Part shown: positions 17,126 to 25,871 of the stretch, piece by piece
Numbering within the stretch: the stretch's first letter is position 1
How the letters are laid out: the number at the start of each line of letters is the position of its first letter
Assembly (NCBI GenBank): GCA_964462985.1
Contig: CAYXAA010000018.1
Coordinates: forward strand, 1 to 64,000
Direction: 5' to 3'
Origin: CAYXAA01 sp964462985
GTDB lineage: Bacteria; Pseudomonadota; Alphaproteobacteria; Rhizobiales; Stappiaceae
DNA length: 64,000 nt
The notes under the pieces: generated by a model
The model's database searches: none
What the model was told of the DNA's origin: nothing
Seen by the model: only the letters and a program-made list of their open reading frames with translations
Position numbers and translations under genes: made by a program

Positions 17126-18505
17126 TCAGACCACCGCCATCGCCTCGAAGTCGGTCAGGATCTCGCGCAATGTCGACAGCGCACCCCGCAGTTCCGACAG
17201 GTTGCTGGCACCCCCGAGGCAGAGGCGGAATCCGCTCGCCATCGGATCGAACGGCTGCAGCGGGCTTGGCGAGGCCAGCGTCAGTCCGGCAAGGGCGGCC
17301 TGTGACAGCAGCGACACGGCGGTCCTGCCCATCGACATCTTCAGCCAGAGGTGAAACGCCGGCACGCCGCTGGGGGGAGACAGCAGGTCGCCGAGGATCT
17401 CCCTGGCCGTGGCCGAGCGCTCGGCCGCAGCCTTCCGCTTCAGTGCGATCTGCTCGGCCAGCGCGCCGTTGCTGATCATGCGCACCACCGCCTCGGTCAT
17501 AAGGGCGTTGGCCATCCAGCCGGTGGCCCGGATGGCGTTGACGATGCGGTCGCGAAACTCGGGCGGGGCGACCATTGCACCGATTCTGAGCCCGGGGGCG
17601 AGGCACTTGGCGAAACTGACCACGTAGAAGCTGCGTTCCGGCAGCAGCGACGAGAGCGTCGGCAACGGCTCCTCGCACAGAAAGCCATAGGCGTCGTCCT
17701 CGACCAGCCAGGCGTCGTGGCGGCGGATGATCTCCGCAATCTGATGCCGGCGCTCAAGAGGCATCAGGCTCGCCGTCGCCGTCTGCAAGGTCGGCGTGCA
17801 GTAGAGCACGCGGGCGCCGGTTTCGGCAAAGGCCTCTTCGAGCCTTTCCGGGATGAGGCCGTGCTGGTCCATGAGAACGCCGCGAAGGGCATAATTTTCC
17901 ATGAGGGCCAGCGCGATCATGCCCGAATAGGTCAGGTTCTCGGCAAGGACCGGAACGCCTGGCCGCGACAACAGGCGCATGGCGATCGAGATGGCATGCT
18001 GGGCGCCATGGGTGATAAAGAGATTGGCAGGGCCGGTCGGCAGCGCGGTGCGCGTCAGCCAATCGGCGATCACCCGGCGATGCTCCTCCCGGCCCTGATG
18101 TGGGAGATAGCCCAGAAGGCCGACGAGGCGAGGGTCGGACATGATCTGGGTCATCGTCTGCGCGATCGCCTCATCCTCGCCGGTCGGCGGCGGAGCGTTG
18201 AGAGCGAGATTGATACGGCGCGGCGAATCGACAGCGGCGGCCTCGGTCACGCCCAGTTCCGGTCCGGCCGGAAGCACGAACGTGCCGCGACCGACTTCAC
18301 CGGCGATCAGGCCGCGCCTTTCTGCCGCCGCATAGGCCTTGGACACGGTGCCGACGCTCAATCCCAGCCGGCGGGCCATCTGCCGGTGCGTCGGCAGGCG
18401 TGTACCGGCCGCAACCTCACCGGAAGAGATGTCGGCCTGGAGTGCAGCGACGATTTGCAGGTAGAGCGGCCCTTCGCCGAATGGCAGCTTTGGCAACCAG
18501 TCCAT
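17126..18505 (-). CDS. MocR-type regulator (GntR helix plus class I aminotransferase domain)
   Basis: 459 residues. The N-terminal GntR winged helix (about 10-75) reads GEVAAGTRLPTHRQMARRLGLSVGTVSKAYAAAERRGLI. The C-terminal fold-type I aminotransferase domain (about 100-455) includes FITHGAQHAIS, EDDAYGFL and SFAKCLAPGLRIG, whose Lys would hold PLP. ATG 18505 follows AGGAGGAG. It is divergent from the NIPSNAP/molybdenum hydroxylase operon across 296 bp, the usual position for a MocR regulator of a neighbouring pathway. The ligand is probably PLP with an amino compound, by family analogy. Confidence 0.93.
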   Translation of the reverse strand: MDWLPKLPFGEGPLYLQIVAALQADISSGEVAAGTRLPTHRQMARRLGLSVGTVSKAYAAAERRGLIAGEVGRGTFVLPAGPELGVTEAAAVDSPRRINLALNAPPPTGEDEAIAQTMTQIMSDPRLVGLLGYLPHQGREEHRRVIADWLTRTALPTGPANLFITHGAQHAISIAMRLLSRPGVPVLAENLTYSGMIALALMENYALRGVLMDQHGLIPERLEEAFAETGARVLYCTPTLQTATASLMPLERRHQIAEIIRRHDAWLVEDDAYGFLCEEPLPTLSSLLPERSFYVVSFAKCLAPGLRIGAMVAPPEFRDRIVNAIRATGWMANALMTEAVVRMISNGALAEQIALKRKAAAERSATAREILGDLLSPPSGVPAFHLWLKMSMGRTAVSLLSQAALAGLTLASPSPLQPFDPMASGFRLCLGGASNLSELRGALSTLREILTDFEAMAVV

Positions 18506-18801
18506 CAAACGACTCCTCCTGCACCTTCGATAGGACAAACTTGCGATTGTCGCAATGGACCAGCTGGATTGTTTCTTTCCATTCGAGCGATGTTCCGGAT
18601 GCCTCACGGCTGATGCGGTGGCTGGGACCCTGCAAGGCGGATAATGGCCGAATTTCGTCGGAGAGTGTATCAATTTTCCGCATTGCAAACTAAAAAATCG
18701 AGAATTGTTCGACGAAATGTCCTATTCACCAGTTGCGAACGGGACATTGGACCGATATTGTCCCTTGCAGTAGCGGTCAATCGGATCAAGGGAGGAACCA
18801 G
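18506..18801. promoter_or_regulatory. MocR/NIPSNAP divergent control region with repeated motifs
   Basis: 296 bp without a gene, locally A/T-rich. It holds a dyad TTGCGA-TTG-TCGCAA at 18541-18555, an inverted pair AATGTCC (18716-18722) and GGACATT (18742-18748), and a pair GGGACA (18741-18746) and TGTCCC (18759-18764). GGACA/TGTCC thus recurs several times, including AGGACA at 18532-18537. Such repeats suit MocR proteins, which bind paired half-sites between divergent genes. No -35/-10 pair is clear enough to call. Confidence 0.45.
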
Positions 18802-19122
18802 ATGATCTATGAGATCCGCGTGTACGAGCACGTGGAGGGCCGGGCGGAGGCAGTGCGCGAGCGCTTCAAGTCCGAGGTCGTCCCGCGGTTTCCCAAACAT
18901 GAAATCGAGCTGCTGGGCGCTTTCGTCGACCGCGACACCGGCATGTTGACCTACATGACCCGCTTCCCCAGCGAGGAGGCGCGGCAGCGCGCCTGGGCGT
19001 CGTTCGGGGCCGACCCGGAATGGAAGGCGGTCAAGGCCGCTTCCGAGGCCGACGGCCCGCTGATAGCGCGCCAGCGCGTGAGCGTCATCACGCCCGCCAT
19101 GACCGGTCTGCCGATCGCGTGA
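18802..19122 (+). CDS. NIPSNAP-family protein
   Basis: 106 residues, a dimeric alpha/beta-barrel of the NIPSNAP family: it opens MIYEIRVYEHVEGRAEAVRERF and contains ELLGAFVDRDTGMLTYMTRFPSEEARQRAWASF. Start supported by GGAGGAACCAG. Proteins of this kind often occur in bacterial catabolic operons without a known activity. It is the first gene of the long rightward series that runs into the molybdenum hydroxylase genes, 55 bp away. Confidence 0.88.
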   Translation: MIYEIRVYEHVEGRAEAVRERFKSEVVPRFPKHEIELLGAFVDRDTGMLTYMTRFPSEEARQRAWASFGADPEWKAVKAASEADGPLIARQRVSVITPAMTGLPIA

Positions 19123-19177
19123 GGTCGGCCGTCCGGTCCCCGGTTGCCGCGCGAGCGGCCCACATGGGGTAGAAGCG

Positions 19178-20059
19178 GTGAAGCCAGTATCCTTTTCCTA
19201 TCTTCGACCTGCCTCGCTCGACGAGGCCTGTGAGGCCCTGGTCTCGGATCCCGATGCGCGGGTTCTTGCCGGCGGGCAGACCTTGATGCCGATGCTTGCG
19301 ATGCGGCTGTCCCGCCCCTCGCTGCTTGTCGATGTCACGCGGCTTTCAGAGCTGATCGGCATCGAGGACAGCGGCCACGGCATTGTCGTGCGCTCGGCAA
19401 CGCGCCAGGCGGATGCGCTCGCCTCAGACCTGATCCGGCAGCAGGTGCCGCTGCTGGCGAGGGCGATGCCGCATGTCGGTCATCCGCCAACCCGGGCCCG
19501 GGGCACGGTCGGCGGCTCGCTGGCCCACGGCGACCCGTCCGCGGAGATTGCGCTCGCCGCGGTCATTCTCGGGGCAACGATTCATTTTCGCGAAGGCGCT
19601 GAAACGCAGGAGTTCGCGGCCGGGGACTTCTTTTTGGGGCCGACGGTGACCATGGCCCCGATGGGCGGCTGCCTGACGCACGTGGTGTTTCCGAGGCGGC
19701 CCGAGGGCCGCGTCGGTGCGGCTTTCCATGAGGTTGCCTCACGCCGCGGCGACTACGCCTTCGCTTCTGCCGGAGCGCAGATAACCCTCGACGAGGAGGG
19801 ACGCTGCCTGTCGGCCGTTCTTGGAATTGGCAGTGTCGGCGACGTTCCGGTTGCCGTCGATGTTTCACAGCTTGCCGGCACCACGCTGGGCGAGGCGGAG
19901 ATTCGCGACGCGGTCGCAGCGGCCCTGGAGGGGCTGGAGGTCGTGGAGGATCTGCACGCCACCGCCAGCTACCGCCGGCGCGCGGCCGCACGACTGGCCG
20001 CCATGGCGCTGACAGAGGCGCGGGACGAGGCGCGCGGAACAAGGGGAGGCGCGGCATGA
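19178..20059 (+). CDS. Molybdenum hydroxylase FAD subunit (CoxM type)
   Basis: 293 residues, the medium subunit of a xanthine oxidase-family heterotrimer. The FAD signatures are VLAGGQTLMPMLAMRLSRP (about 30-48) and the later TRARGTVGGSLAHGDPSAE segment, followed by a C-terminal CO-dehydrogenase-flavoprotein domain with VASRRGDYAFASAGAQI. The start is GTG at 19178. It accepts electrons from the iron-sulfur subunit. It overlaps the next gene by four bases. Confidence 0.93.
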   Translation: MKPVSFSYLRPASLDEACEALVSDPDARVLAGGQTLMPMLAMRLSRPSLLVDVTRLSELIGIEDSGHGIVVRSATRQADALASDLIRQQVPLLARAMPHVGHPPTRARGTVGGSLAHGDPSAEIALAAVILGATIHFREGAETQEFAAGDFFLGPTVTMAPMGGCLTHVVFPRRPEGRVGAAFHEVASRRGDYAFASAGAQITLDEEGRCLSAVLGIGSVGDVPVAVDVSQLAGTTLGEAEIRDAVAAALEGLEVVEDLHATASYRRRAAARLAAMALTEARDEARGTRGGAA

Positions 20060-20556
20060 AGGTCGACCTGACGGTCAACGGCCGCACCCGCGGCATCGAC
20101 GTCGAGCCGAGGGTGACGCTGCTCGATGCATTGCGCGACGCACTGGGCCTGAAGGGCACCCACGCCGGCTGCGAGCACGGTGTATGCGGAGCCTGCACCG
20201 TGATGGTGGATGGCGTCGCCGTCCGCTCCTGCCTGATGCTGGCGGTGCAGTGCGACGGGCTCGACATCACCACCATCGAGGGGCTGACGGCGAGCGAGGA
20301 CGCCCTTGGCATCGTTCAGGATGCATTCTGCGAAACCCACGGTCTGCAGTGCGGCTACTGTACGCCCGGCATGATCGTGGCGGCGCATGCGCTGCTGCAG
20401 CAGAACCCCGATCCGAGCGATCACGAGATCCGCGAAGCGATCTCCGGCAACATCTGCCGCTGCACCGGTTACGGCCAGATCATCGAGGCGATCCGGCTTG
20501 CGGCGGCGCGCATTCGCAAGAGCAACACGCGCGGCGTCGAGGAGGCGGCGCAATGA
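20056..20556 (+). CDS. Molybdenum hydroxylase [2Fe-2S] subunit (CoxS type)
   Basis: 166 residues. The plant-type [2Fe-2S] site is visible in GCEHGVCGACTVMVDG with a further Cys in RSCLMLA, and the second cluster is formed by QCGYCTPGMI and NICRCTGYGQI. These are the two-cluster small subunits that pass electrons from the Mo centre to FAD. ATGA overlaps join it to both neighbours. A C-terminal tail of about 12 residues (KSNTRGVEEAAQ) is not part of the domain. Confidence 0.95.
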   Translation: MKVDLTVNGRTRGIDVEPRVTLLDALRDALGLKGTHAGCEHGVCGACTVMVDGVAVRSCLMLAVQCDGLDITTIEGLTASEDALGIVQDAFCETHGLQCGYCTPGMIVAAHALLQQNPDPSDHEIREAISGNICRCTGYGQIIEAIRLAAARIRKSNTRGVEEAAQ

Positions 20557-22949
20557 CTGCCCAGAGCCATCGCTTCATCTCGTCCAACCGCCGTGTGCGC
20601 GAGGACCGGCGCTTCGTCGCGGGTCAAGGCCGCTTCGTCGCCGACATCGACGTGCCGGACGTTGCCCATGTCGCGCTCGTGGCGGCCCAACATCCGGCAG
20701 CGAAGATCCTGCGGATCGACGCCACGGCCGCCCTGGCAATGCCCGGCGTGGTGGCCGTGCTGACCGGCGAGGAACTCGCCGGTGCGACCAATCCGCTGAT
20801 GAACGGCCTCGATACCCCGAACGTGCGGCGCTTTCCGCTCGCCGTCGGCCAGAACCGCTATGCGGGTGAGTGGGTCGCCGCCGTCGTCGCCGAATCCCGT
20901 GCGCTGGCCGAGGATGCGGCGGAGAAGGTGGTGGTGGAATACGAGCCGCTGGCCTACGTGATCGACCCGGAAGCGGCGCTGGCACCGGAGGCGGTGCCGG
21001 TTCACCCGGAGCACGGCTCGAACCTTCTACTCGACCGCACCTTCGATTGGGGCCCGGTCGAGGAGGATTTTGCCCGCAGCGAGGAGACGCTCAGCCTTCG
21101 CGTCACCTGGGGGCGGAACTCGACTGTGCCGATCGAGACCTTCGGTGTCGTCTGCAAATGGGATCCTTGGGCGGGCATGCTTGACGTCTGGGCCTCGATC
21201 CAGATGCCGAAATACGCCGACCAGATCGCGCGCGCCCTCAAACTTCCGGGCAATGCCGTGCGTGTCCACTATGACGTCGACGTGGGCGGCAGCTACGGCG
21301 TCAAGCGCGGCATCAAGCACACGGTGCTGTGCGGCTATCTCGCCCGCAAGCTCGGCCGGCCGATCCGCCTGATCGAGGACCGGCTGGAGAACATGCGGGC
21401 CGGCGATGCCCACGGTCCGGAACGGATCTTCGACATCGATGTCGCGTTCGACCGCGACGGCACCGTGCGCGCGATGAAGATGCGCGCCCTCGACAACGCC
21501 GGCGCCTATGCCGGTCGGGCGCCGTTTCAGCTCGGCAAGCCGATCGGCGCGATCGTCGGGCCGTACCGGATCCAGTCGGTGCGCTACCGGGCCGTGTCCG
21601 TGACGACAAACAAGACCGTGCAGGAGGCGGTGCGTGGCTTCGGCCAGTCACCGACCAACTACGCGATCGAGACCATGATGGACCGGATCGCGGCGCATCT
21701 CGGCATGGATCGGATCGAACTGCGGCGCCGCAACCTCATCCGCGCCGACCAGTTCCCCTACACGATCCCGTCCGGCAGCACGTATGACTCGGGCGACTAT
21801 CACACCGTGATCGAGAAGGTGCTCACCGGGGCCGACTACGCCGGCATGGTCGCCGAGCGCGACCGGCTGCGGGCCGACGGCCTGTGCGCGGGCATCGGCA
21901 TTGCGGCCTGCCTGGAGCCGTCCGGCGGCAACTCAGCATTCGAGCCGCTGCTCAACGAGAAGAACCGGACGTCCACGTGGATGGAAGGCAGCCGGGTCAA
22001 CGTCGATGCGCTCGGCGACGTCACGGTGACGATCCACACCACGAGTTCGGGCCAGGGCCACGAGACGCTGGCGGCGACCGTGGTCGGCGAGGTGCTCGAG
22101 ATCGACCCGGACAGGATACGGGTGGTCCGGCCCGACAGCCTGGCAAGCCTGCCTGGCAACTCGCCCGTCGGCAGCCGTATGGCGATCATGCTGGGCGGGG
22201 CTGCAGCCAATGCGGCGCGGAACATCAAGGCGCAGATGCTGGCCATCGCCGCCCATGCCATGACGGTCGATGCCTCCGCGCTGCGCTACGAGGGCGGCAC
22301 CATCTCCGGCCCGGACGGCCGGTCGATGACCTGGGACGAGATCGTCGACATCGCCCATCGCCGCTTTCACGATCTGCCGCCCGGCACCAACCCGGGACTG
22401 ACCGCGAGTTTCATCCAGCAGGTTCCGACCGGCGTGGCGCTGCCCAAGGACGGCAAGGCGCAGATGTATCCTTGCTATTCCTTCGAGTTCCACCTCGTGC
22501 TGGTGGCCTTCGATCCGGTGCTCGCGAAGCCGGAGATCCGGCGTTACGTGATCGGGCACGACTGCGGGACGGTGATCAACCCGCATATCGTGAAGGGCAT
22601 GACGCTCGGTGGCATCGCCCACGGCATCGGCGCCGCGCTCCTGGAGGAGTTCGCCTACGACGCCGAGGGCCAGCTCATGACACAGAGCTTCCTCGACTAC
22701 CTGATGCCGTCGTCACACGAGGTGCCCGAGGTCGAGATCATCCATCACTGCACGCCGTCGCCGCTGACGGAGTTCGGTCAGAAGGGCTCCGGTGAGTCCG
22801 GGTATCTCGGCGCGCCGGCCGCCATTTCCGGCGCGATCCACGACGCGGTCGCCCCGTGGGGCATCACGCTGAACAAGCTTCCCATCCGCATGAGCGCGGT
22901 AAGCGATGCCATCGCTGCCGCCGAAGCACAAGGCAAGGGTCCGGAATGA
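20553..22949 (+). CDS. Molybdenum hydroxylase catalytic subunit, xanthine-oxidase type, not CO dehydrogenase
   Basis: 798 residues, the molybdopterin cytosine dinucleotide subunit. Segments of the active site include V-R361-G-F-G-Q365, TTSSGQGHETLAA, and the catalytic Glu748 in KGSGESGYLGAP. The AYRCSFR loop with the copper-binding Cys of true CO dehydrogenase is absent, so it should hydroxylate an organic carbon, most likely a heteroaromatic ring or an aldehyde, using water. Starts at the ATGA overlap with the iron-sulfur gene and overlaps the amidohydrolase by four bases. The substrate cannot be inferred from the residues I can see. Confidence 0.92.
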   Translation: MTAQSHRFISSNRRVREDRRFVAGQGRFVADIDVPDVAHVALVAAQHPAAKILRIDATAALAMPGVVAVLTGEELAGATNPLMNGLDTPNVRRFPLAVGQNRYAGEWVAAVVAESRALAEDAAEKVVVEYEPLAYVIDPEAALAPEAVPVHPEHGSNLLLDRTFDWGPVEEDFARSEETLSLRVTWGRNSTVPIETFGVVCKWDPWAGMLDVWASIQMPKYADQIARALKLPGNAVRVHYDVDVGGSYGVKRGIKHTVLCGYLARKLGRPIRLIEDRLENMRAGDAHGPERIFDIDVAFDRDGTVRAMKMRALDNAGAYAGRAPFQLGKPIGAIVGPYRIQSVRYRAVSVTTNKTVQEAVRGFGQSPTNYAIETMMDRIAAHLGMDRIELRRRNLIRADQFPYTIPSGSTYDSGDYHTVIEKVLTGADYAGMVAERDRLRADGLCAGIGIAACLEPSGGNSAFEPLLNEKNRTSTWMEGSRVNVDALGDVTVTIHTTSSGQGHETLAATVVGEVLEIDPDRIRVVRPDSLASLPGNSPVGSRMAIMLGGAAANAARNIKAQMLAIAAHAMTVDASALRYEGGTISGPDGRSMTWDEIVDIAHRRFHDLPPGTNPGLTASFIQQVPTGVALPKDGKAQMYPCYSFEFHLVLVAFDPVLAKPEIRRYVIGHDCGTVINPHIVKGMTLGGIAHGIGAALLEEFAYDAEGQLMTQSFLDYLMPSSHEVPEVEIIHHCTPSPLTEFGQKGSGESGYLGAPAAISGAIHDAVAPWGITLNKLPIRMSAVSDAIAAAEAQGKGPE

Positions 22950-23926
22950 TCATCGACGCACACGCCCATCTCGTCCCGCCCGCGCTGCTCGACGAGCTGC
23001 GCGACCGCCGGAATGACTTCCCGTCGGTGGAGATGATCGAAAAGGACGGCAGCCTGGCGTTTTCCTTTGCCGGTAAACCGGCGACGCGGCCGGTGTCTCC
23101 GGGGCTCACGAACATCGCGAAGCGGCTGGCGTGGATGGACGAGAACCGCATCGACCGCCAGGTCGTGGCCGGCTGGCTTGACATGTTCGGCAACGACCTT
23201 CCGGCAGAGGAAGGAACGGCGTGGGCCCGTACAATCAACCGGCACCTGAAGCAGGCCGAGACCGACCACGGCGGTCGCTTCATCGGCCTGTCCGTGGTGC
23301 CGCTGCAGGACGGGACCCGCGCTGCGGAGGTCCTGCGCGAAGCCCACGGCCAAGGGTTCAAGGGGACGATGATCGGCACCCAGCCAAAGGGCAAGGGCGG
23401 CGTGCTCGACGATCCTGACCTCGATCCGTTCTGGCAGACCGCCAACGACCTCGGCTCCATCGTCGCCATCCATCCGGTGTTCGACGCCGGTGACGACCGG
23501 GTCAAGTTCAAGGGAATGGAGAATGCGGTCGGCCGCATCACGGACACGCTGATCGCCGTCAGCCGCATCATCTATTCGGGCCATGTCGAGCGGTATTCGA
23601 ACGTCAAGTTCGTCATCGGCATTGGCGGCTCGGCGCTGCCCTACGTGCTCGGTCGGCTGAAGCGCAACCATTCACTGCATCCCGAGGACATGGCCGATCC
23701 GGCCAAGGCGCTGTCGATGATGTACTACGACACGCTTCTCCACGACGCCGCTGCCCTGAAGCTCCTGATCGACACCGTCGGCGCCGACCGTCTGATGCTC
23801 GGATCGGACATGCCGTTCCCGATCGGCGACCCGCGGCCGCTGGAGATCCTCGACGCCGCCGGCGTCAGCGGCGGCGACCGGCGCTCGATCGAGAGCGGCC
23901 TTGTCCTGCGTCTGATGGGCGAATGA
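22946..23926 (+). CDS. Amidohydrolase-family protein, ACMSD-like (first)
   Basis: 326 residues, a TIM-barrel metal enzyme of the amidohydrolase 2 branch, which contains aminocarboxymuconate-semialdehyde and hydroxybenzoate decarboxylases. The metal pair is the His-x-His in IIDAHAHLVPP at the N-terminus, a further His is in AIHPVFDAG, and the late Asp is in LMLGSDMPFPIGDPR. ATGA overlap with the molybdenum subunit gene. In this operon it could cleave or decarboxylate a ring-opened or hydroxylated intermediate. A hydrolase role is equally possible. Confidence 0.88.
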   Translation: MIIDAHAHLVPPALLDELRDRRNDFPSVEMIEKDGSLAFSFAGKPATRPVSPGLTNIAKRLAWMDENRIDRQVVAGWLDMFGNDLPAEEGTAWARTINRHLKQAETDHGGRFIGLSVVPLQDGTRAAEVLREAHGQGFKGTMIGTQPKGKGGVLDDPDLDPFWQTANDLGSIVAIHPVFDAGDDRVKFKGMENAVGRITDTLIAVSRIIYSGHVERYSNVKFVIGIGGSALPYVLGRLKRNHSLHPEDMADPAKALSMMYYDTLLHDAAALKLLIDTVGADRLMLGSDMPFPIGDPRPLEILDAAGVSGGDRRSIESGLVLRLMGE

Positions 23927-23939
23927 GGGAGGCGATCCG

Positions 23940-24404
23940 ATGAAGATGGAGCTGAAGGGCAGCGAGGACATCCAGGCAGGCGTCCAGGACCTCTGGGACG
24001 GACTGAACGACCCGGTCGTGCTGACCAAGTGTGTCCCCGGCTGCAAGGCCATGGTCGAAACCGGGCCGGACTCCTACGACGTGACGCTGCAACTCAAGGT
24101 CGCCGCGGTCGGCGGAAGCTTCGATGGCAAGATCACGCTGTCGGACAAGGTCGAACCGCAGACCTGCCGCATCGCCATTTCCGGCGGCGGCACGCTCGGC
24201 ACCGGCACCGGAACCGCGCAGTTCACCATCAGCGAAATCGAGCCCGGCCGCTCGCGCCTCGACTATGAGGGCAGCGGCGAGATCGGCGGACTGGTGGCTG
24301 GCGTCGGGCAGCGGATCCTTGGTTCGGTCGCCAAACATCTGACCAAGCAGTTCTTCACGGCGCTCAACAAGCATTTCGCGGAGACGAAGGAGACGACGGC
24401 GTGA
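23940..24404 (+). CDS. CoxG-type SRPBCC protein
   Basis: 154 residues, matching CO dehydrogenase subunit G (SRPBCC fold): MELKGSEDIQAGVQDLWDGLNDPVVLTKCVPGCKAM at the start, then DYEGSGEIGGLVAGVGQRILGSVAKHL. CoxG in Afipia carboxidovorans is linked to membrane anchoring of the Mo enzyme. In non-CO gene sets it commonly accompanies xanthine-oxidase-type enzymes. The GGAGGCGATCCG leader supports the ATG. Its stop overlaps the GTG of the hydrolase gene. Confidence 0.88.
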   Translation: MKMELKGSEDIQAGVQDLWDGLNDPVVLTKCVPGCKAMVETGPDSYDVTLQLKVAAVGGSFDGKITLSDKVEPQTCRIAISGGGTLGTGTGTAQFTISEIEPGRSRLDYEGSGEIGGLVAGVGQRILGSVAKHLTKQFFTALNKHFAETKETTA

Positions 24405-25231
24405 GGCGGGATCCGGCAGGCGGGGCCATGGCCACAACCGAACGCATGGTGTCGCTGGAGGGCGACCGTCGGCTGTTCGTGTCCGAAAGCACGGGCCGGG
24501 GCGGGTTGCCGGTGCTGTTTCTCAGCTCTCTCGCCGCCGATCACACCAGCTGGGACGGTGTGCGGCAGCGGCTGCGCCGCCGTTCGGTCGCCTATGACAC
24601 GCGCGGTCATGGCCGCTCCGATGTTGTCGCCGACGATGCGGACATCGCAGGCCTGGCGGCCGACGCGCTGGCCGTCATGGACGCGGCCGGCCTCGACCGC
24701 GCCGTGCTGTGCGGCCTGTCGCTCGGCGGCCTGACGGCCATGGAGATCGCGGCCCGGGCTCCCGAGCGCGTCGCCGGACTGGTGCTGGCGAATGCGGCAG
24801 TGAACTTTCCGCCCGCGTCGATGTGGGTTGACAGGGCCGCGACAGCCCGCTCGGGAGGTTTTGCCGCGCTGGTAGAGCCAACGCTCGAACGGTGGCTGAC
24901 CGCGGACTTCCGAGCGGCCAACGACGAAGAGACCAGCAAGGTGCGCGTGATGATCGCCGCAACCCCGGCCGCGGGCTATGCCGCCGCCTGTGCGGCGCTT
25001 GCCTCCGGCGACGGAACCGAGGCGCTGCGCGGCTACGCCGGGCCCGTGCTGGTGATTGCCGGCGAGCACGACCGGTCGACCCCGGTCGTCCGGGCAGAGG
25101 AGATGCGGGACATCGCGCAGAACAGCGAACTTCTGGTGCTCGATGCCGCGCATCTGTCGGCAGTGGAGCGCGCGGATGAATTCGCGGCCGCGCTCGAGGC
25201 CTTCGTGGCGAAAGTCGAGGACAATGGCTAG
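24401..25231 (+). CDS. Alpha/beta hydrolase, enol-lactonase-like
   Basis: 276 residues from a GTG that overlaps the coxG-type stop (GTGA) behind AAGGAGACGAC; an internal ATG at 24428 is the alternative. The nucleophile elbow is GLSLGGLTAM, the oxyanion region FLSSLAADHTSWDGV, the acid lies in VIAGEHDRSTP and the His in DAAHLSAVE. This arrangement matches 3-oxoadipate enol-lactonase relatives. In a ring-degradation operon it may open a lactone or cleave an ester. It overlaps the UbiX gene by 8 bp. Confidence 0.88.
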   Translation: MRRDPAGGAMATTERMVSLEGDRRLFVSESTGRGGLPVLFLSSLAADHTSWDGVRQRLRRRSVAYDTRGHGRSDVVADDADIAGLAADALAVMDAAGLDRAVLCGLSLGGLTAMEIAARAPERVAGLVLANAAVNFPPASMWVDRAATARSGGFAALVEPTLERWLTADFRAANDEETSKVRVMIAATPAAGYAAACAALASGDGTEALRGYAGPVLVIAGEHDRSTPVVRAEEMRDIAQNSELLVLDAAHLSAVERADEFAAALEAFVAKVEDNG

Positions 25232-25817
25232 CAAACGCGTCATCGTCGCCATCACCGGCGCCTCGGGGACCATCCTCGGCGTGCGCATGCTCGAGTTGCT
25301 TCGGGCGGTCGATGACGTCGAAACGCATCTGGTGATGTCGCCGGCGGCGGTGCGCACCTTGCTGATCGAGACCGACTACACGGCCGATCAGGTGGCCGCG
25401 CTCGCGGACCACACTCACAGCTTCAAGGATATCGGCGCGCCGATCGCCAGCGGCTCGTTCCGCAGCGCGGGCATGATCATCGCGCCCTGCTCGGTCAAGA
25501 CTCTATCGAACGTCGCCACCTGCAACAGCGAGGACCTCATTTCCCGTGCGGCGGACGTTTGCCTCAAGGAGCGGCGCCGTCTCGTCCTGCTGTTCCGGGA
25601 GACGCCGCTGCACGCAGGGCACATCGCGATGATGGATCAGGCGACTCGCTCGGGCGCGATCGTGATGCCGGCGGTGGTGGGGTTCTACTACCGGCCGCAG
25701 GGTGTGATGGACGTGGTCGACCATCTCGCCGGACGGGCGCTCGACCTGCTCGACATTGATGTCGGCACGGTGCGCCGCTGGCAGGGACAACCGGGCCAAG
25801 AGCCCGAAACGCAATAA
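25224..25817 (+). CDS. UbiX-like flavin prenyltransferase
   Basis: 197 residues of the UbiX/Pad1 family. The FMN site is AITGASGTILGVRMLE, followed by IIAPCSVKTLSNVAT and AADVCLKERRRLVLLFRETPLHAGH, in family order. It should make prenylated FMN for the UbiD-type enzyme encoded next. Gene pairing ubiX-ubiD in one operon is standard for non-oxidative decarboxylases acting on aromatic or unsaturated acids. Start by the 8-bp overlap with the hydrolase gene. Confidence 0.92.
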   Translation: MASKRVIVAITGASGTILGVRMLELLRAVDDVETHLVMSPAAVRTLLIETDYTADQVAALADHTHSFKDIGAPIASGSFRSAGMIIAPCSVKTLSNVATCNSEDLISRAADVCLKERRRLVLLFRETPLHAGHIAMMDQATRSGAIVMPAVVGFYYRPQGVMDVVDHLAGRALDLLDIDVGTVRRWQGQPGQEPETQ

Positions 25818-25871
25818 ACCCGGCGCGCGCAGGAGGACGGCGCGCGAACCGTTTCCCGGGAGGAGGATGCC

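Noticed and set aside
19178..24404. CO dehydrogenase operon (CoxMSLG)
   Set aside because: The catalytic subunit lacks the AYRCSFR copper loop, and the neighbours are ring-degradation-type genes.
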